From the NCBI GenBank assembly GCA_031769625.1, contig JAUIMM010000519.1:801501-865500 (forward strand): a stretch of 64,000 nucleotides of DNA, read 5' to 3'. This stretch comes from Taudactylus pleione (lineage: Eukaryota; Chordata; Amphibia; Anura; Myobatrachidae). The notes under the pieces were generated by a model that did not search any database, was not told the origin of the DNA, and saw nothing but the letters and a program-made list of their open reading frames with translations. The position numbers and the translations under genes were made by a program. Below are positions 45,097 to 55,467 of the stretch, in pieces; position 1 is the first letter of the stretch; the number at the start of each line of letters is the position of its first letter.

Positions 45097-45550
45097 TATG
45101 AGCTGCCGCACTGGCCGTGATGGCTCACACTGCTCGACTTATCCTGGTGTTTGCTGGGTGACCAGGACAAAGCACTATGTCAGCCGCACTGGTTTCTTGT
45201 CCTGGCTATTGCCTAGCAGCCGGGACACCTTTTCCATCTTTGCTTCCGCTGCTCTCAGTCTTACGACTGTGGCATATTACCAGGTGTTTACATTATTAGG
45301 GTGCTGCTCATTGGTGCCTGTGCAGATGAAAGGCAGGGAGGCCTTAGCCTTCCTGCTGGTTATAACATCCTCACCTGCCTCTGATGCTGACCTGCTCTGT
45401 TAATCCTCTTGCAATTGTTCCTAACATCCAGACCTCCCTCATTGTTCCTGGTATCCAGAGCTTACTGTATTTGTTCCTGACAAACAAACAAAAAGGGCAG
45501 TTGCTCAATCAATCTAGCAGTACTAATCAGGTGCATGAAAGGGAGGGGTC
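45097..45550. mobile_element. LTR-like insertion in the gypsy RT region
   Basis: RT coding sequence stops abruptly at TGTTATGAGCTGCCGCACTG. The block is CT-rich with repeats of ATTGTTCCTGGTATCCAG-like units and no coding features. A TG start and CA near 45482 would suit a solo LTR, but no target duplication was verified. Confidence 0.35.
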
Positions 45551-45554
45551 ATAC

Positions 45555-45697
45555 TAAGTAGAAAAAGGAGGGGGATTTAACCCCCTATTGTACCTCAGCA
45601 CACTGAATAATACCTGCAACAATATATGGAGACTATATGGTCATAGAAATTCAGAGATATTAGTTGCATGCATTTGCAAATACATGGGAGGCTGCTG
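45555..45697 (-). mobile_element. L1-like 3' UTR fragment (second copy)
   Basis: Nearly identical to 20172-20313 over about 140 bp, including GGGGGATTTAACCCCCTATT and the TTAGTTGCATGCATTTGC stretch; only a few differences such as AATACC/AATATC were seen. Confidence 0.85.
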
Positions 45698-45726
45698 TGC
45701 CTTTATCATGAGGCCTTATAATTGGT

Positions 45727-46380
45727 TTACGGACCCCCTCTCAAAACTAAATTTTCTAAAATGTTGGGTAATCTTAATAGACGGCCCCTACGACACAACC
45801 ACATTATACTGTAACATGGCATCCTTAACAGAATCAGAGCGCCCCATCTGAACTGGCTTCTCAAGAATGAATAATTCCAGGTGGAATCTATAGACCACCT
45901 GCAAAACTTAGTAGCATTTTCTTCCACTGAACAGGATCCTTCTTGTTGGGACCACAATTGTGACTTGGGTGATGCCACTTTATATGAATTATCATAGAGG
46001 AGGCCAAGAGCACTGAAAAACCTATCCACAGATGATAAGTCCTAACAGCCTACTTTCAAACCAAACGCCCATGTCTGTGGATCACCATGCAGTAATGAGA
46101 TTATAATACACACTTGCTGTTCCTTAGTGCCTGAAGAATATAGTTGTAGGCAAAAACAAAACTTGCAGCTCTCCTTAAAATTTCCAAACATACTGGGATC
46201 TCAAGAAAATTGATCTGGCAAATTTATCTCAGGCTCTGAAACAGGATTACTAGTTTGTGATGAGACAGAAAAGGCTTGTTCCTGAACAATGAGCCTCTAA
46301 TAAAGCTCTTGGACAGACTGAGTTAATGTCTGAACTTGGTTAGTTAAACTCTGACCCAAACTGAGTTGCTGATCTGCCAT
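45727..46380 (-). pseudogene. Ty3/gypsy gag remnant
   Basis: A minus-strand ATG at 46380 opens MADQQLSLGQSLTNQVQTLT, a coiled-coil-like start, before a stop near 46300. Downstream, in another frame, FFSALGLLYDNSYKVA, SVEENATKFCRWSIDSTWN and LRSQFRWG match the retrotransposon gag (capsid) domain of Ty3/gypsy elements. The zinc knuckle is not seen. Capsid remnant, dead. Confidence 0.75.
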
Positions 46381-46689
46381 AAGGTTGTATTCCCAAAATT
46401 AGGTGGGTTTTAATGTTTTGAGTGCCTGTCGTGACCTTGAGCTTACAGAGCCCACTTGCCGAGTATTACATATATAACAGCCCCCTTTTCCAGAACTTCT
46501 ATCATTCGCTGGTACTAGGAAGCCGCCACGACTTCAACTCTAAGTAGTGCAAGCTCAAGATCACAGACACATTACTATAAAGGGAATAGGACACCTCAGA
46601 GAATACTAAAACTATATGTAGAAAACCGCAAGCCAGATCCTCAGTATAGAACTGGCAATTTGCACTAAAGAGTATGCTCACCAGCTGGA

Positions 46690-47230
46690 CAATTCTTTCA
46701 TATAGCACAGGTTTTTTTCACAATAGAGAATTAATTACAAATAACAGGTTTTCTGAATGCACTTAATAATGTTTTATAAAAAAAAAATACTAAACAGTTC
46801 TTTCCGACAGCACAAGTATTTTCCAATGTAGAGAATTGATGGCAAAAAATAGATTTTCTTAATGCACAGGTAAATGCTACTGAATAGTCTTGTCAATTAG
46901 TAGAGAAATTATGGCAAGTAACAGTTATTTCTGAGTGCACAGGCAATTTTATACTGAACATTTCTTTCAGTTAGTATTTTCCACAGACAAAAAAATTGCT
47001 AACAGATAATGGATTTTCTGAACAGCATAAGTACTTTGCACAGCAGCAAGCTATTGAGTAGATCTTCAGAGTAATCCAGATTAATTTCACTGTAATGAAA
47101 TGCTAAACAATTATATTAGGCAAAATAATTTTCACATGTAGCAAGATACAGATCTTTATAATAATCCAGGTTATCTTAACAATAGAGAAATATCAGCAGG
47201 TAACAGGCTTTCCAAATGACACAGACAGAT
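46690..47230. repeat. Degenerate long-period tandem repeat upstream of gypsy gag
   Basis: Segments such as ACAATAGAGAATTAATTACA AATAACAGG recur at about 46718, 46828, 46900, 46985 and 47178 with strong divergence, each followed by TTTTCTGAATGCAC-like DNA. Probably the decayed leader or LTR of the gypsy element. Confidence 0.5.
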
Positions 47231-47898
47231 GAACTTCACTGGGCAGATCAGAGTAGGAATCCATGTTTGCATCAGGACAAGACAGAATCAGACTGATTAC
47301 AACCCAAAACAGAATGTCCAGGGATAATCCCAATAAGGGCTGAACATTCAATCATCAACAGTCAAAGAACCAAGCAAGGCTATCACCCCAGCTGCCCAAT
47401 CATGAGTCAGAACAAAGCCAAGCATGATGAGACCTAGTTTGCACAGATGACTGGTTGCCAGGAGACTGATTGAAGCTGTGCCTATCCAAAATGCGATGCT
47501 TGATATATCCCACTCTATTTGCCTTGTCTTCTTTTTGATAATACTTCTTTTAAAAGCAATCTTAAAGCCTGCTCTCTAGCTTTAATCAAGTGATATCCAT
47601 AAAGTCAAATTTGGATACTGTGGATTAATGTTGGGTCTGTTACTTCTGAAGCTAAATAGTCAGAATTAATATTTTCTTGTTTAGAGGGAGAGGTAGTTTG
47701 TTTAAGATGTCCTTTGGCCGCTTTATGATCATCGCATAAAGTCAATATAATAATCTCATGGCTCTGATTTCAAGCAAAATATCCCTATAGTGATTGGGGG
47801 GAGATGTAGCAAACCTTGGAGAAAGATAAAGTGGAGAGAGATAAAGTACCAACCAATCAGCTTCTAACTGTCATTTTACAGGCCCCATTTGAAAAATG

Positions 47899-49154
47899 TG
47901 ACAAAATCAAGTGGATACATCAATTAACAGCGCTCTCCCAATATACAAGTTGGCACTCAACATATAATAATCACCATATAGATGATAGTTTCCACACTGA
48001 TGTATGAATCTCCTTAGATAGTCCACATAACAAGTCCTTCATGCATAATATCAGGGTTATTCCACCTCCGTTTTTGCTTGTTAGGCCAGCAGCGGCATAA
48101 ATGGATACATATGGACAGGAAGAAAAAATAGATATAGTGCAGATCAATCATTTAAAAGACACTTTAATGATATATTCCACTTACAATATGTAGAACATTT
48201 TCAGACATAAAACAACATCCACAGTGGCAATTCAGCAGCAAGCAGTTAAGTGGGTCCACTCGGTCCTAGATGAAATATAGGAAATGGATAACACCGCAGG
48301 TCCGGATAACTGGATGTTCCTCAGGAACCCACCAACTGCCCCAATGTATAGTCACTTGGAAAAAGAGCCCACGCTTAACGCGTTTCAGACTTAAGTAGTC
48401 CTTCGTCAGAAGCGTGAAGTAGGCTCTGTGATGTACTCTATATATACCCTCTCTAATCCAACATTCAGCTGAACTGCATTACTACTCGTCGTCGCTTGCC
48501 CGTGTCTTAGTGCATGCGTACTCCTCTCGCGGCACCCTGGAAACAAGATGGCATGCGTTCCATGGTCCCCGGAAGTTGATCAGTAGCTCCATAAGTGCAG
48601 GACATAGATACTCCATTGTGCGTTCCACCACATAACGATCAGTTGGTGGGTTCCTGAGGAACATCCAGTTATCCGGACCTGCGGTGTTATCCATTTCCTA
48701 TATTTCATCTAGGACCGAGTGGACCCACTTAACTGCTTGCTGCTGAATTGCCACTGTGGATGTTGTTTTATGTCTGACAATTTTCTACATATTGTAAGTG
48801 GAATATATCATTAAAGTGTCTTTTAAACGATTGATCTGCACTATATCTATTTTTTCCTCCTGTCCATATGTATCCATTTATGCCGCTGCTGGCCTAACAA
48901 GCAAAAACGGAGGTGGAATAACCCTGATATTATGCATGAAGGACTTGTTATATGGACTATCTAAGGAGATTCATACATCATATTATTATATGTTGAGTGC
49001 CAACTTGTATATTGGGAGAGCGCTGTTAATTGATGTATCCACTTGATTTTGTTACATGATTTAGGAGTATTGGGTGTTTACTCTGCTTTACATCACCTAC
49101 AGCTGCACCTCTTATTTCATTGCGCACCTGTTTGTCACCTTGTGTTTTATTGTT
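47899..49154 (-). mobile_element. Penelope-like fragment with long inverted arms
   Basis: Flanked by a 15-bp direct repeat, CCCATTTGAAAAATG, at about 47884-47898 and 49155-49169, inside the host MITE. The left arm (47899-48338) and right arm (48640 to about 49055) are inverted copies over some 415-440 bp with a few mismatches and one indel of about 24 bp near 47975-48000. The 301-bp spacer carries a hammerhead-ribozyme motif (48370-48416). About 100 bp after the right arm has no partner and ends GTTTTATTGTTA. Long target duplications, hammerhead motifs and inverted partial copies are known for Penelope-like elements; no RT or GIY-YIG domain is present here, so the assignment is an inference. 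Confidence 0.6.
48370..48416 (-). ncRNA. Hammerhead-ribozyme motif, type I, minimal stem III
   Basis: On the minus strand: CACGCTT, then CTGACGA (CUGANGA core), a 16-nt hairpin segment able to pair GGACT with AGTCT, then GAAA, a very short ACGCGT stem III, and a GTT cleavage triplet followed at once by AAGCGTG, the exact complement of CACGCTT (7-bp stem I). All invariant core positions of the hammerhead are in place and in order. GGCTC/GAGCC outside could extend stem I. Small stem III hammerheads are known from Penelope-like elements and retrozymes. Weak points: GUU rather than GUC, and the A following the core must be left out of stem II. Confidence 0.65.
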
Positions 49155-49839
49155 ACCCATTTGAAAAATGACAGGAACTGATTGGTTGGTACTTTATCTC
49201 CATGGTTTGATACATCTCCCCCTGGGAAAGATTGTTTAATATCAAAATCTTGCAGAATGAACCAATTTAAATACCAGGAGGAGTATGGTAAAAAAAATAC
49301 TTAGCTGAAAAGCTTTGGGAACATGATGAACCAAGTTAATGGGTAAAATATGAGCATTGGCAATTATAGAAATATCTGTCCTCAAAGAATAGGTACACAA
49401 CAAATAAAGATCCTCTCCATATTGAATCAATTCTCCGGGTGTAGAAAAAAGGATGTATCCCCGAGGGTCATAGATCTTAGTTTTAGATCCCTACAATATT
49501 TTTGGAAATTTGCAACTAGTAAAATTTAAATATAATTGAAATATAAGACTAGCACCCATGAGAAGTGTAAGCAAGACTAAGTTTTGATTGATGGCAGATC
49601 GAGGGACAATTTGATCATCCAAGGCTGAAAGTCTAGAGAAGAGGTTGTAGTGGTGCTTCTCCAGGTCAAATGGCCCTGTACAAGCGAATTAAAGTATAAG
49701 GAACAGTTTTTGTCCTGCTGCCATTACACCTATGAGGTGGTCAGTACGAACATTTAACAATAACACAATTCCTAAGGCAGCTCAAATAAATATAGGGCTA
49801 ATGTAGTCCTGCTGCTATCAGATCTGTGTCGTATATTAA

Positions 49840-50358
49840 CACAGAGGTGGGCAAATTATTAGACTCCAACAAGGTATTTAAACAAAGTCACACTTTTTCT
49901 ATAAAACTATTTTATTGACACATTGTTTACAACTATTAATACTTAGTATGATACCCTTTGTAGTTTATAATCATTCTGATACGGTTTGGCTGCAGTACAT
50001 GAGAGTGTCACAGTTCCTCTTGATGTCTTCATTCCTGTGCCATATTCAGATAAGATCTTCTATGAGGCCAGTCTTGGCAGTGATTTTTTTTTTTTACAAT
50101 TCTCATTGGATTTGGCTATTACCTGGCCAGGGAAGGACTACTACTGTACATTAGTTTCTGCTAAGGCTGCCACCTTCAAAAAACAAAATTTCTCTACCAT
50201 TTTTTTTTATAAATAAAGGACCAAAAAGTAGTTAACACATAGAAATACCTAATTTCAATGTTAAACAGTTTTACAATCTAAGTTTGCGGCCAGTAAGTCT
50301 GGAAAACTATGAAATGTAACAAACTGGCGTTGAGTCTAATAATTTGCACACCTCTGTG
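49840..50358. mobile_element. Non-autonomous DNA element, CACAGAGGTG ends
   Basis: Ends CACAGAGGTGGGCAAATTAT then TAGACTCCAACA and GCGTTGAGTCTAATAATTTG then CACACCTCTGTG are inverted for about 30 bp. The interior is AT-rich and non-coding. The target duplication is unclear, so the superfamily is undecided (Tc1/mariner or hAT). Confidence 0.7.
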
Positions 50359-50390
50359 CTATTGGTAATCTATTAAAGATAACTTAGAGT

Positions 50391-50392
<2 letters not shown>

Positions 50393-50427
<35 letters not shown>

Positions 50428-50463
50428 TGTATTTATCTATCTATCTATCTACTATATCTATCT
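50393..50463. repeat. (TA)n and (ATCT)n microsatellite
   Basis: About 16 TA units, then five or so ATCT units, immediately upstream of the second Tc1-like element. Confidence 0.93.
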
Positions 50464-50468
50464 ATATA

Positions 50469-51540
50469 CAGTACTGTGCAAAAGTTTTAGGAAGTTATGG
50501 AAAAAATACTGCAAAGTAAATAACTTTCAAAAATAGAAGTGTTAACAGTTTATTTTTATCAATTTACAAAATGAAAAGTGAATGAACAGAAGAGATATCT
50601 AAATCGAATCAATATCTGTTGTAACCACCCTTTGGCTAAAAACACGCATCAATTCTTCTAGGTACACTTGCACACAGTTTTTGAAGGAACTCGGCAGGGA
50701 GGTTGTTCCAAACATCTTGGAGAAATAACCACAGATCTTCTGTAGATGTAGGCTTGCTCAAATCCTTCTGTCTTTTCATGTAATCCCAGACAGACTTGAT
50801 GATGTTGAGATCAGGGCTCTGTGGGGCCATATCATCACTTCCAGGACTTCTTGTTCTTCTTTACATTGAGGATAGTTTTTATTGACATTGGCTGTATGTC
50901 TGGGGTCGTTGTCCTGCTGCATAATCGATTTGGAACCAATCAGACGCCTCCCTGATGGTATTGTATGATGGATAAGTACCTGCCTGTATTTTTTAGCATT
51001 GAGGACACCATTAAACCTGACCAAATCCCCTACTCCATTTGCTGAAATGTATCCCCAAACTTGCAAGGAACCTCCACCGTGCTTCACTGTTGCCTGCAGA
51101 CACTCATTATTGTACCGCTCTTAAGCCCTTCAGAGAACAAACTGTCTTCTGTTACAGCCAAATATTTAAAATTTTTACTCATCAGTCCAGAGCATCTGCT
51201 GCCATATCTCTGCACCCCAGTTCCTATGTTTTCATGCATAGTTGAATCACTTGGCCTTGTTTTCATGTCGAAGATATGACTTTTGTCCGCGTTTCTTCCA
51301 TGAAGACCACTTCTGGCCAGACTTCTCCGAACAATAGATGGGTGTACCTGGGTCCCACTGGTTTCTGCCATTTCTGAGCCAAAGGAATATTATAATCAAA
51401 TATAATGTATGTAGTCACAACCAGTGTCAACCAAGAGTACCCGTATCTCCAATTAATGTTAGACATCTTTTTAAGACAACTAAGGTTGCAAAAACTTATC
51501 AACATAAAAAGAAATGTAAAATAAGAGGGGCCTAATATCT
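50469..51540 (-). mobile_element. Second Tc1-like element, decayed
   Basis: The preserved tip CAGTACTGTGCAAAAGTTTT follows TATA. Transposase remnants lie on the minus strand at 50636-51371. The other tip, expected near 51540, is not recognisable. It belongs to a different Tc1 lineage from 675-2322, since the tip and protein differ. Confidence 0.8.
50636..51400 (-). pseudogene. Tc1-like transposase, catalytic Glu replaced
   Basis: Minus-strand pieces: SIVRRSLARSGLHGR (end of the DNA-binding domain), a CTCTGGACTGATGAG stretch encoding LWTDE with the first catalytic Asp, followed at once by a stop in that frame; KHGGGSLQVWGYISANGVG; MQQDNDPRHTANV with the second Asp; and, after a frame change, SPDLNIIKSVWDYMK. 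The last motif is normally NPIESVW, so the catalytic Glu is now Lys. Several stops and shifts. Dead. Confidence 0.87.
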
Positions 51541-52032
51541 AAAATTATTAGATATCCTGATGCATAAATAAGGATTTACTGAATTTTTGGAAGATGGTAA
51601 CGGGTGCGAGTGATAGGACAGGGGTTAAATAAATACTTGATTAGATATCACACACTTAGCAAGAGCAATATTTTGTACGTTTTGAAGATTAGAGCAATAT
51701 ACTGTTGTAGGATCATTCACCAATGTCTTATACAATCTAATATAATTTAATTACCTTTCTGCTTTTATCAGATAAACCTGTTTATCAGCTACTTTTATAG
51801 GCATAATGTCATCTGAGGATTTCTAATCAGAAACTAGATTATACTTCTATTTGGAATCTCTAGAGCAGTTTGGAGTATTCAGAATCAAACAAAATTATAG
51901 TATGATCACATCTGGTATTCTGTCCTGTTGGTGTAGTATGTAGCTCTGTATACAGTGTAGTTGATGATGATTACTTCATGTTTAGCAGGTCTAGTGTCCT
52001 ATGGAACATACAAAAATGTATATGCTAGAAAT
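51541..52032. other. No gene recognised
   Basis: AT-rich DNA without domains or clear repeats. Confidence 0.4.
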
Positions 52033-52203
52033 TAGGGATGTGCAGGCTCGGTTTTACTCGGATTTACTCGGTTCTTATCGCCACTTTACCGCAAATTTGG
52101 ATTTATTATATTGGCTATCCAAAACACATGATAGGCGATAGCCAATAAAATGCCATTTAAAGATCCGAGTAAATCCGAGTAAAACCGAACCCGCTCACCC
52201 CTA
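52033..52203. mobile_element. 171-bp hAT MITE with exact 8-bp TSD
   Basis: Ends TAGGGATGTGCAGGCTCGG and CCGAACCCGCTCACCCCTA are inverted. The 8-bp duplication CTAGAAAT is exact at 52025-52032 and 52204-52211. CTCGGATTTACTCGG faces CCGAGTAAATCCGAG. Non-coding; the exact duplication suggests a young insertion. Confidence 0.9.
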
Positions 52204-52789
52204 CTAGAAATATAATATGCCGAGTCACCTCCGTCAGCCGCCCACTCCGACCCATACCTTGTCTTCATCTGCCCCCCCCTCTTTACTGCTTTGTCTGGTC
52301 CCGTTCCATCACGTCCCACCCTGTCCCGATTTTGGTGACTCAAAGAACCGGTATCAGTCTCATATGGAATGAAAGTGTCACACACTTCTAGCAGGAATGA
52401 CTCTCCAAAGAATATGCCATTTTGGCTGAATTGTTTCTTCCGTGTGTCACAATGTGAAACATCATGTATTTAAAGATGGAAATATTGAGATGCAATTAGT
52501 TTACAATATGGTTGCATTACTTTGTTAAATAATCAGTTTGATGTATCATTTTATATAAATGAGTGGTTTTTGTGGATGAGTCTCAGCTGTATGTGATTAA
52601 ACCTTTACTGATCAGAGGATGAAAACTGAGAAGCAGGAGACCGGATCTACATTAGCATCAAAATGCGTCATGCGTATGGGCACACACAGTCACGAATCGG
52701 GGTCTTAGCATCCCTTACAAACTCAGACATCCATTCATTTCTGTTTTCAAGACATCTCAGGGACGCCTCCCTGTGATTAACTAAAGCTC

Positions 52790-53620
52790 CTGTGTGCTCA
52801 CCTGGTCAGCCAGGCCAATGGCTATTCACCACTCCCTATTTAAATTGCCTGAACAACGTGTTCCTTCCCAGGGTAGTTCTAGGCTTCAGATTTACTCCTT
52901 GTATCCTGATATCATGTCCTCTGTGTCCTCTCATTGCTACTTTGTGGATTCCTCACTATTTACCATCTCAGCCTCCAGTGCCATTCTCTGTAGCCGTTAC
53001 CTGCATTCCATCTGCAGCTGTGTATTCATCATCTGTCAGCGCTGCTGCTTCCATGCTGCATACAGACCTACTCCAATCACTTCACTCAGCCAGTGAGTAT
53101 GCCGTTACCTGGTTTCCATCTGTCACCTGTCAGAGACGCAGCTCCACGCTGCATACCAACTTGCTTCTCCTCAGTGCAGGGCCTTCATTGCTAGTACATC
53201 ATACCTCTGGGACAGTGCATGCAAGTTACCTTACAGTATTACTCTGTGCTTGGTGGTTATTGATTATACGATTGTGCTGACCTTGTATTGGTTTCCCTGC
53301 ACTGTGTGCTATTGTCATTGGCTGGTTCAGAGAAGGGTGCTGGTTCCAGGGCTAGGGTTCAGTGTGCAGTATACAGTCTGTACACCGAGGCGTCCAGTAA
53401 GCTGTATTACTTATCCTGACTCTCAGTTTCTGAGTTCTTTCCTGGTTCCAGTTCCAGGTCTTCTGTCAGAGCAGTACCAGCGTTGCAGCTTCCTCAAGTT
53501 GTACTCTGACTACATTAGACTCTGATTCCTGGCCTGAATTCTGAGTTCCAATTTACCAGTACTATATTGTTCTGAGTTCCGGAGGTCGCTTTTGTCCCTG
53601 GAGTGTATCCCTGGTGTTGC
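52790..53620 (+). mobile_element. Possible LTR or LTR-like repeat
   Basis: A CT-rich, low-CpG stretch rich in GGTTCCAG/TTCCTGGTTCCAG and in imperfect internal repeats (CGTTACCTGCATTCCATCTG against CGTTACCTGGTTTCCATCTG). The open plus-strand frame (52792-53280) shows no domain. It resembles the block at 45097-45550 in composition. Ends and duplication not found. Confidence 0.35.
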
Positions 53621-53755
53621 TGGCCTTCACAGGTCACTAGGTGCAATGGACCTGGTCTATTCACTCCAGTTCCAATTCAGTATCCATGCATATCACAAGT
53701 CTGTGGTTCCTAACTGTCACAAGAGTACCTACAATCCTGTTTATACCCTTGAGAC

Positions 53756-54104
53756 CAGGGGCGTTTTAAGAAAGGAGGGGGCCCATGTGCAGCCTCCAAT
53801 TGGCCCCCCTCCTCTCTGTCAGTGGAGTAGATTCTGGCTTCATGACAGAATCTACCGCGCATGCACGGGTCTCCGGAAAAATGGCGCCCGAGCCTTTTTC
53901 CCAAGGGATATAATTTCTCTGCTTGCACGAGTCACCAGGAAAATATCCGCTGCCATATTTCCAGTGAAGTTTTTTGCTGCTCTGCAGCGCCGGTCCGGAA
54001 TCTGCGGAAAGTATAAGTATAATTACCTATGGGTGCAGTTGTGTGGTGTGGGCCTGGGGCCCATGTGCACTACACACCTTGCACCCATTATAAAGACGCC
54101 CCTG
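53756..54104. mobile_element. hAT-type MITE, CAGGGGCG ends
   Basis: Ends CAGGGGCGTTTTAAGAAAGG and TTATAAAGACGCCCCTG are inverted at the tips. Flanks CTTGAGAC and CATGAGCA match at 5 of 8 positions, an aged duplication at best. GGGGGCCCATGTGCAG on the left faces CTGGGGCCCATGTGCAC on the right in direct orientation. Shares TGCACCCATTRTA with 24732-25422. Confidence 0.72.
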
Positions 54105-54795
54105 CATGAGCAAAAGTATAATTAAGCTTCCACGTATCCTATGCAAATCCGTCATACCTAAGGGTCCCGAGCCAGTCACACAGACCTACCAGCCAGCTGA
54201 CCTTTTGTACCATATTGAGAGCCCAGCTGCTGTCCTGGACGGCCCTCTGTCGCAGAGATGATGCTTTTTCGGGTGTCCTGATCAAAGCCATGGAGCCACA
54301 GCATCAGTGTCCGGAGCTACAGGACATGGCATTACCCTTCTGCCTATATAATCTGGAAATACAGTTGGTCTGATTCAGAGTTGGGAGCAGAGCCAAAAAA
54401 TATTTGTGTTTGGAATATACCATATTGCAATGTAGGGCCTGCAAGCACATTTTTTTTATGTTGTTGTTGCATGCAGGGTAAATACTGCCTGCTTTTGAAT
54501 GTAGTCCACAAATACTGCACAGCTTTATTTTTACACAAGCATTTTAGATTTGAGTTTTGGCACAGCCCTTTCACATTTAAATCTCTCTGCACTTAAATAA
54601 ATCTGCCCCACCTGCAGTGCAGCATGGTTTTACCAAGGTGCAAAATTACTTGCTCTTTTTTGCTTTGCCACTCCCATCTTGGGGGTAAGTGTTTTGATGA
54701 GGGGAATAGATATCTCTCCCAAGATGGTGAGTAAATTACTGATGCAAGTTCTTGACAGTTTAGCTGCAAGATCCTACATACTCTGGGACTGATAA

Positions 54796-54970
54796 GGGTC
54801 ATAATCACTAAAGTGCAGGTTTTTAGAAGTGGAAATGTTGCCCATAGCAACCAATCAGATTCTGTTTAACAGTCATCTAGCACCTTCTACAAGATAATAG
54901 CTAGAATCTGATTGGTTGCTATGGGGAACATCTCCACTTCTAAAGACCCGCACTTTAGTAAATATGCCCC
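54796..54970. mobile_element. Palindromic MITE, CACTAAAGTGC arms
   Basis: ATCACTAAAGTGCAGG, TTTTTAGAAGTGGAAATGTT and CCCATAGCAACCAATCAGAT face the inverted ATCTGATTGGTTGCTATGGG, AACATCTCCACTTCTAAAGA and GCACTTTAGTAAAT. Nearly a perfect hairpin of about 75-bp arms. Confidence 0.85.
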
Positions 54971-55467
54971 TCATCAAAACACTTTGGCATACAATGATTG
55001 AAGCACGATTGGTTTTAGTCCATGGATGGCCATCAGCTATTTATTGATTTAAAGATATTATTGCAGATGGCAGATTTCAATCATTACCTAAACAATACAA
55101 ATTGGAACTTTGATGTTCACTATTCTATCTAGTCTATATGCTTATTCATTTTTAGAAATACTGTGTGATGTTTTTACAGTTGATTTTAAAGAACTTTAAT
55201 TCATTTGTCAATAAGAATTATATCCCAGTTATAGAGTGCTACATAATTCTTTCACAGTTTGATTTTTCCAAATTTCCAAATATTTCCAAATTGCACACCA
55301 CGCATTTCTGATTTCTCACTGATGTACTTTTGATTTTTATAGATCAGCTCAATAGTCTACCCTTAATGGGATCCATAAAAACCTTATTATCGCCCCCCTC
55401 GCCCACAAAATACCTGTATCAAATTCACTTTGGTGCACTAACACAAAAAGTTGTACTGTACCTATCT

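Larger units (their letters stand above)
43340..45111 (-). pseudogene. Ty3/gypsy pol remnants (RT, RNase H, integrase)
   Basis: [21 protein letters not shown] holds the YLDD catalytic motif with the Ty3/gypsy continuation; the upstream fingers are missing where an insertion starts at 45097. RT connection: WLLGFSNYYRRLI near 44750. RNase [17 protein letters not shown], in which the usual catalytic Asp is Gly, then [18 protein letters not shown] and [11 protein letters not shown]. Integrase: a LTPFPIPTKPRTHLSLDFIV stretch with the first core Asp, then DRFSKMAHFVPLP, and downstream in another frame ANFWRSF and [10 protein letters not shown]. Several frame changes and stops. Protease is not seen. 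Confidence 0.82.
43300..46400 (-). mobile_element. Decayed Ty3/gypsy retrotransposon with nested insertions
   Basis: Reading the minus strand gives gag (46380-45727), reverse transcriptase (45111-44845), RNase H (about 44660-44340) and integrase (about 43730-43350), in the Ty3/gypsy order. Insertions break it: an L1 3' UTR piece (45555-45697) with an LTR-like block (45097-45550) between gag and RT, and a TTAA MITE plus LINE fragment (43770-44154) between RNase H and integrase. Flanking LTRs could not be identified. Multiple stops and frame changes: non-functional. Confidence 0.85.
47798..49222. mobile_element. Palindromic GATAAAGT MITE (copy 4), split by a Penelope-like insert
   Basis: Left arm 47798-47898 (GGGGGAGATGTAGCAAACC, GATAAAGTACCAACCAATCA) and right arm 49155-49222 (ACTGATTGGTTGGTACTTTA, TTTGATACATCTCCCCC) are inverted. 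The insert at 47899-49154 lies in the middle. Confidence 0.85.

Noticed and set aside
52792..53280. 162-codon plus-strand frame
   Set aside because: CT-rich repeat-like DNA with internal duplications and no domain or splice support; more likely LTR-like.
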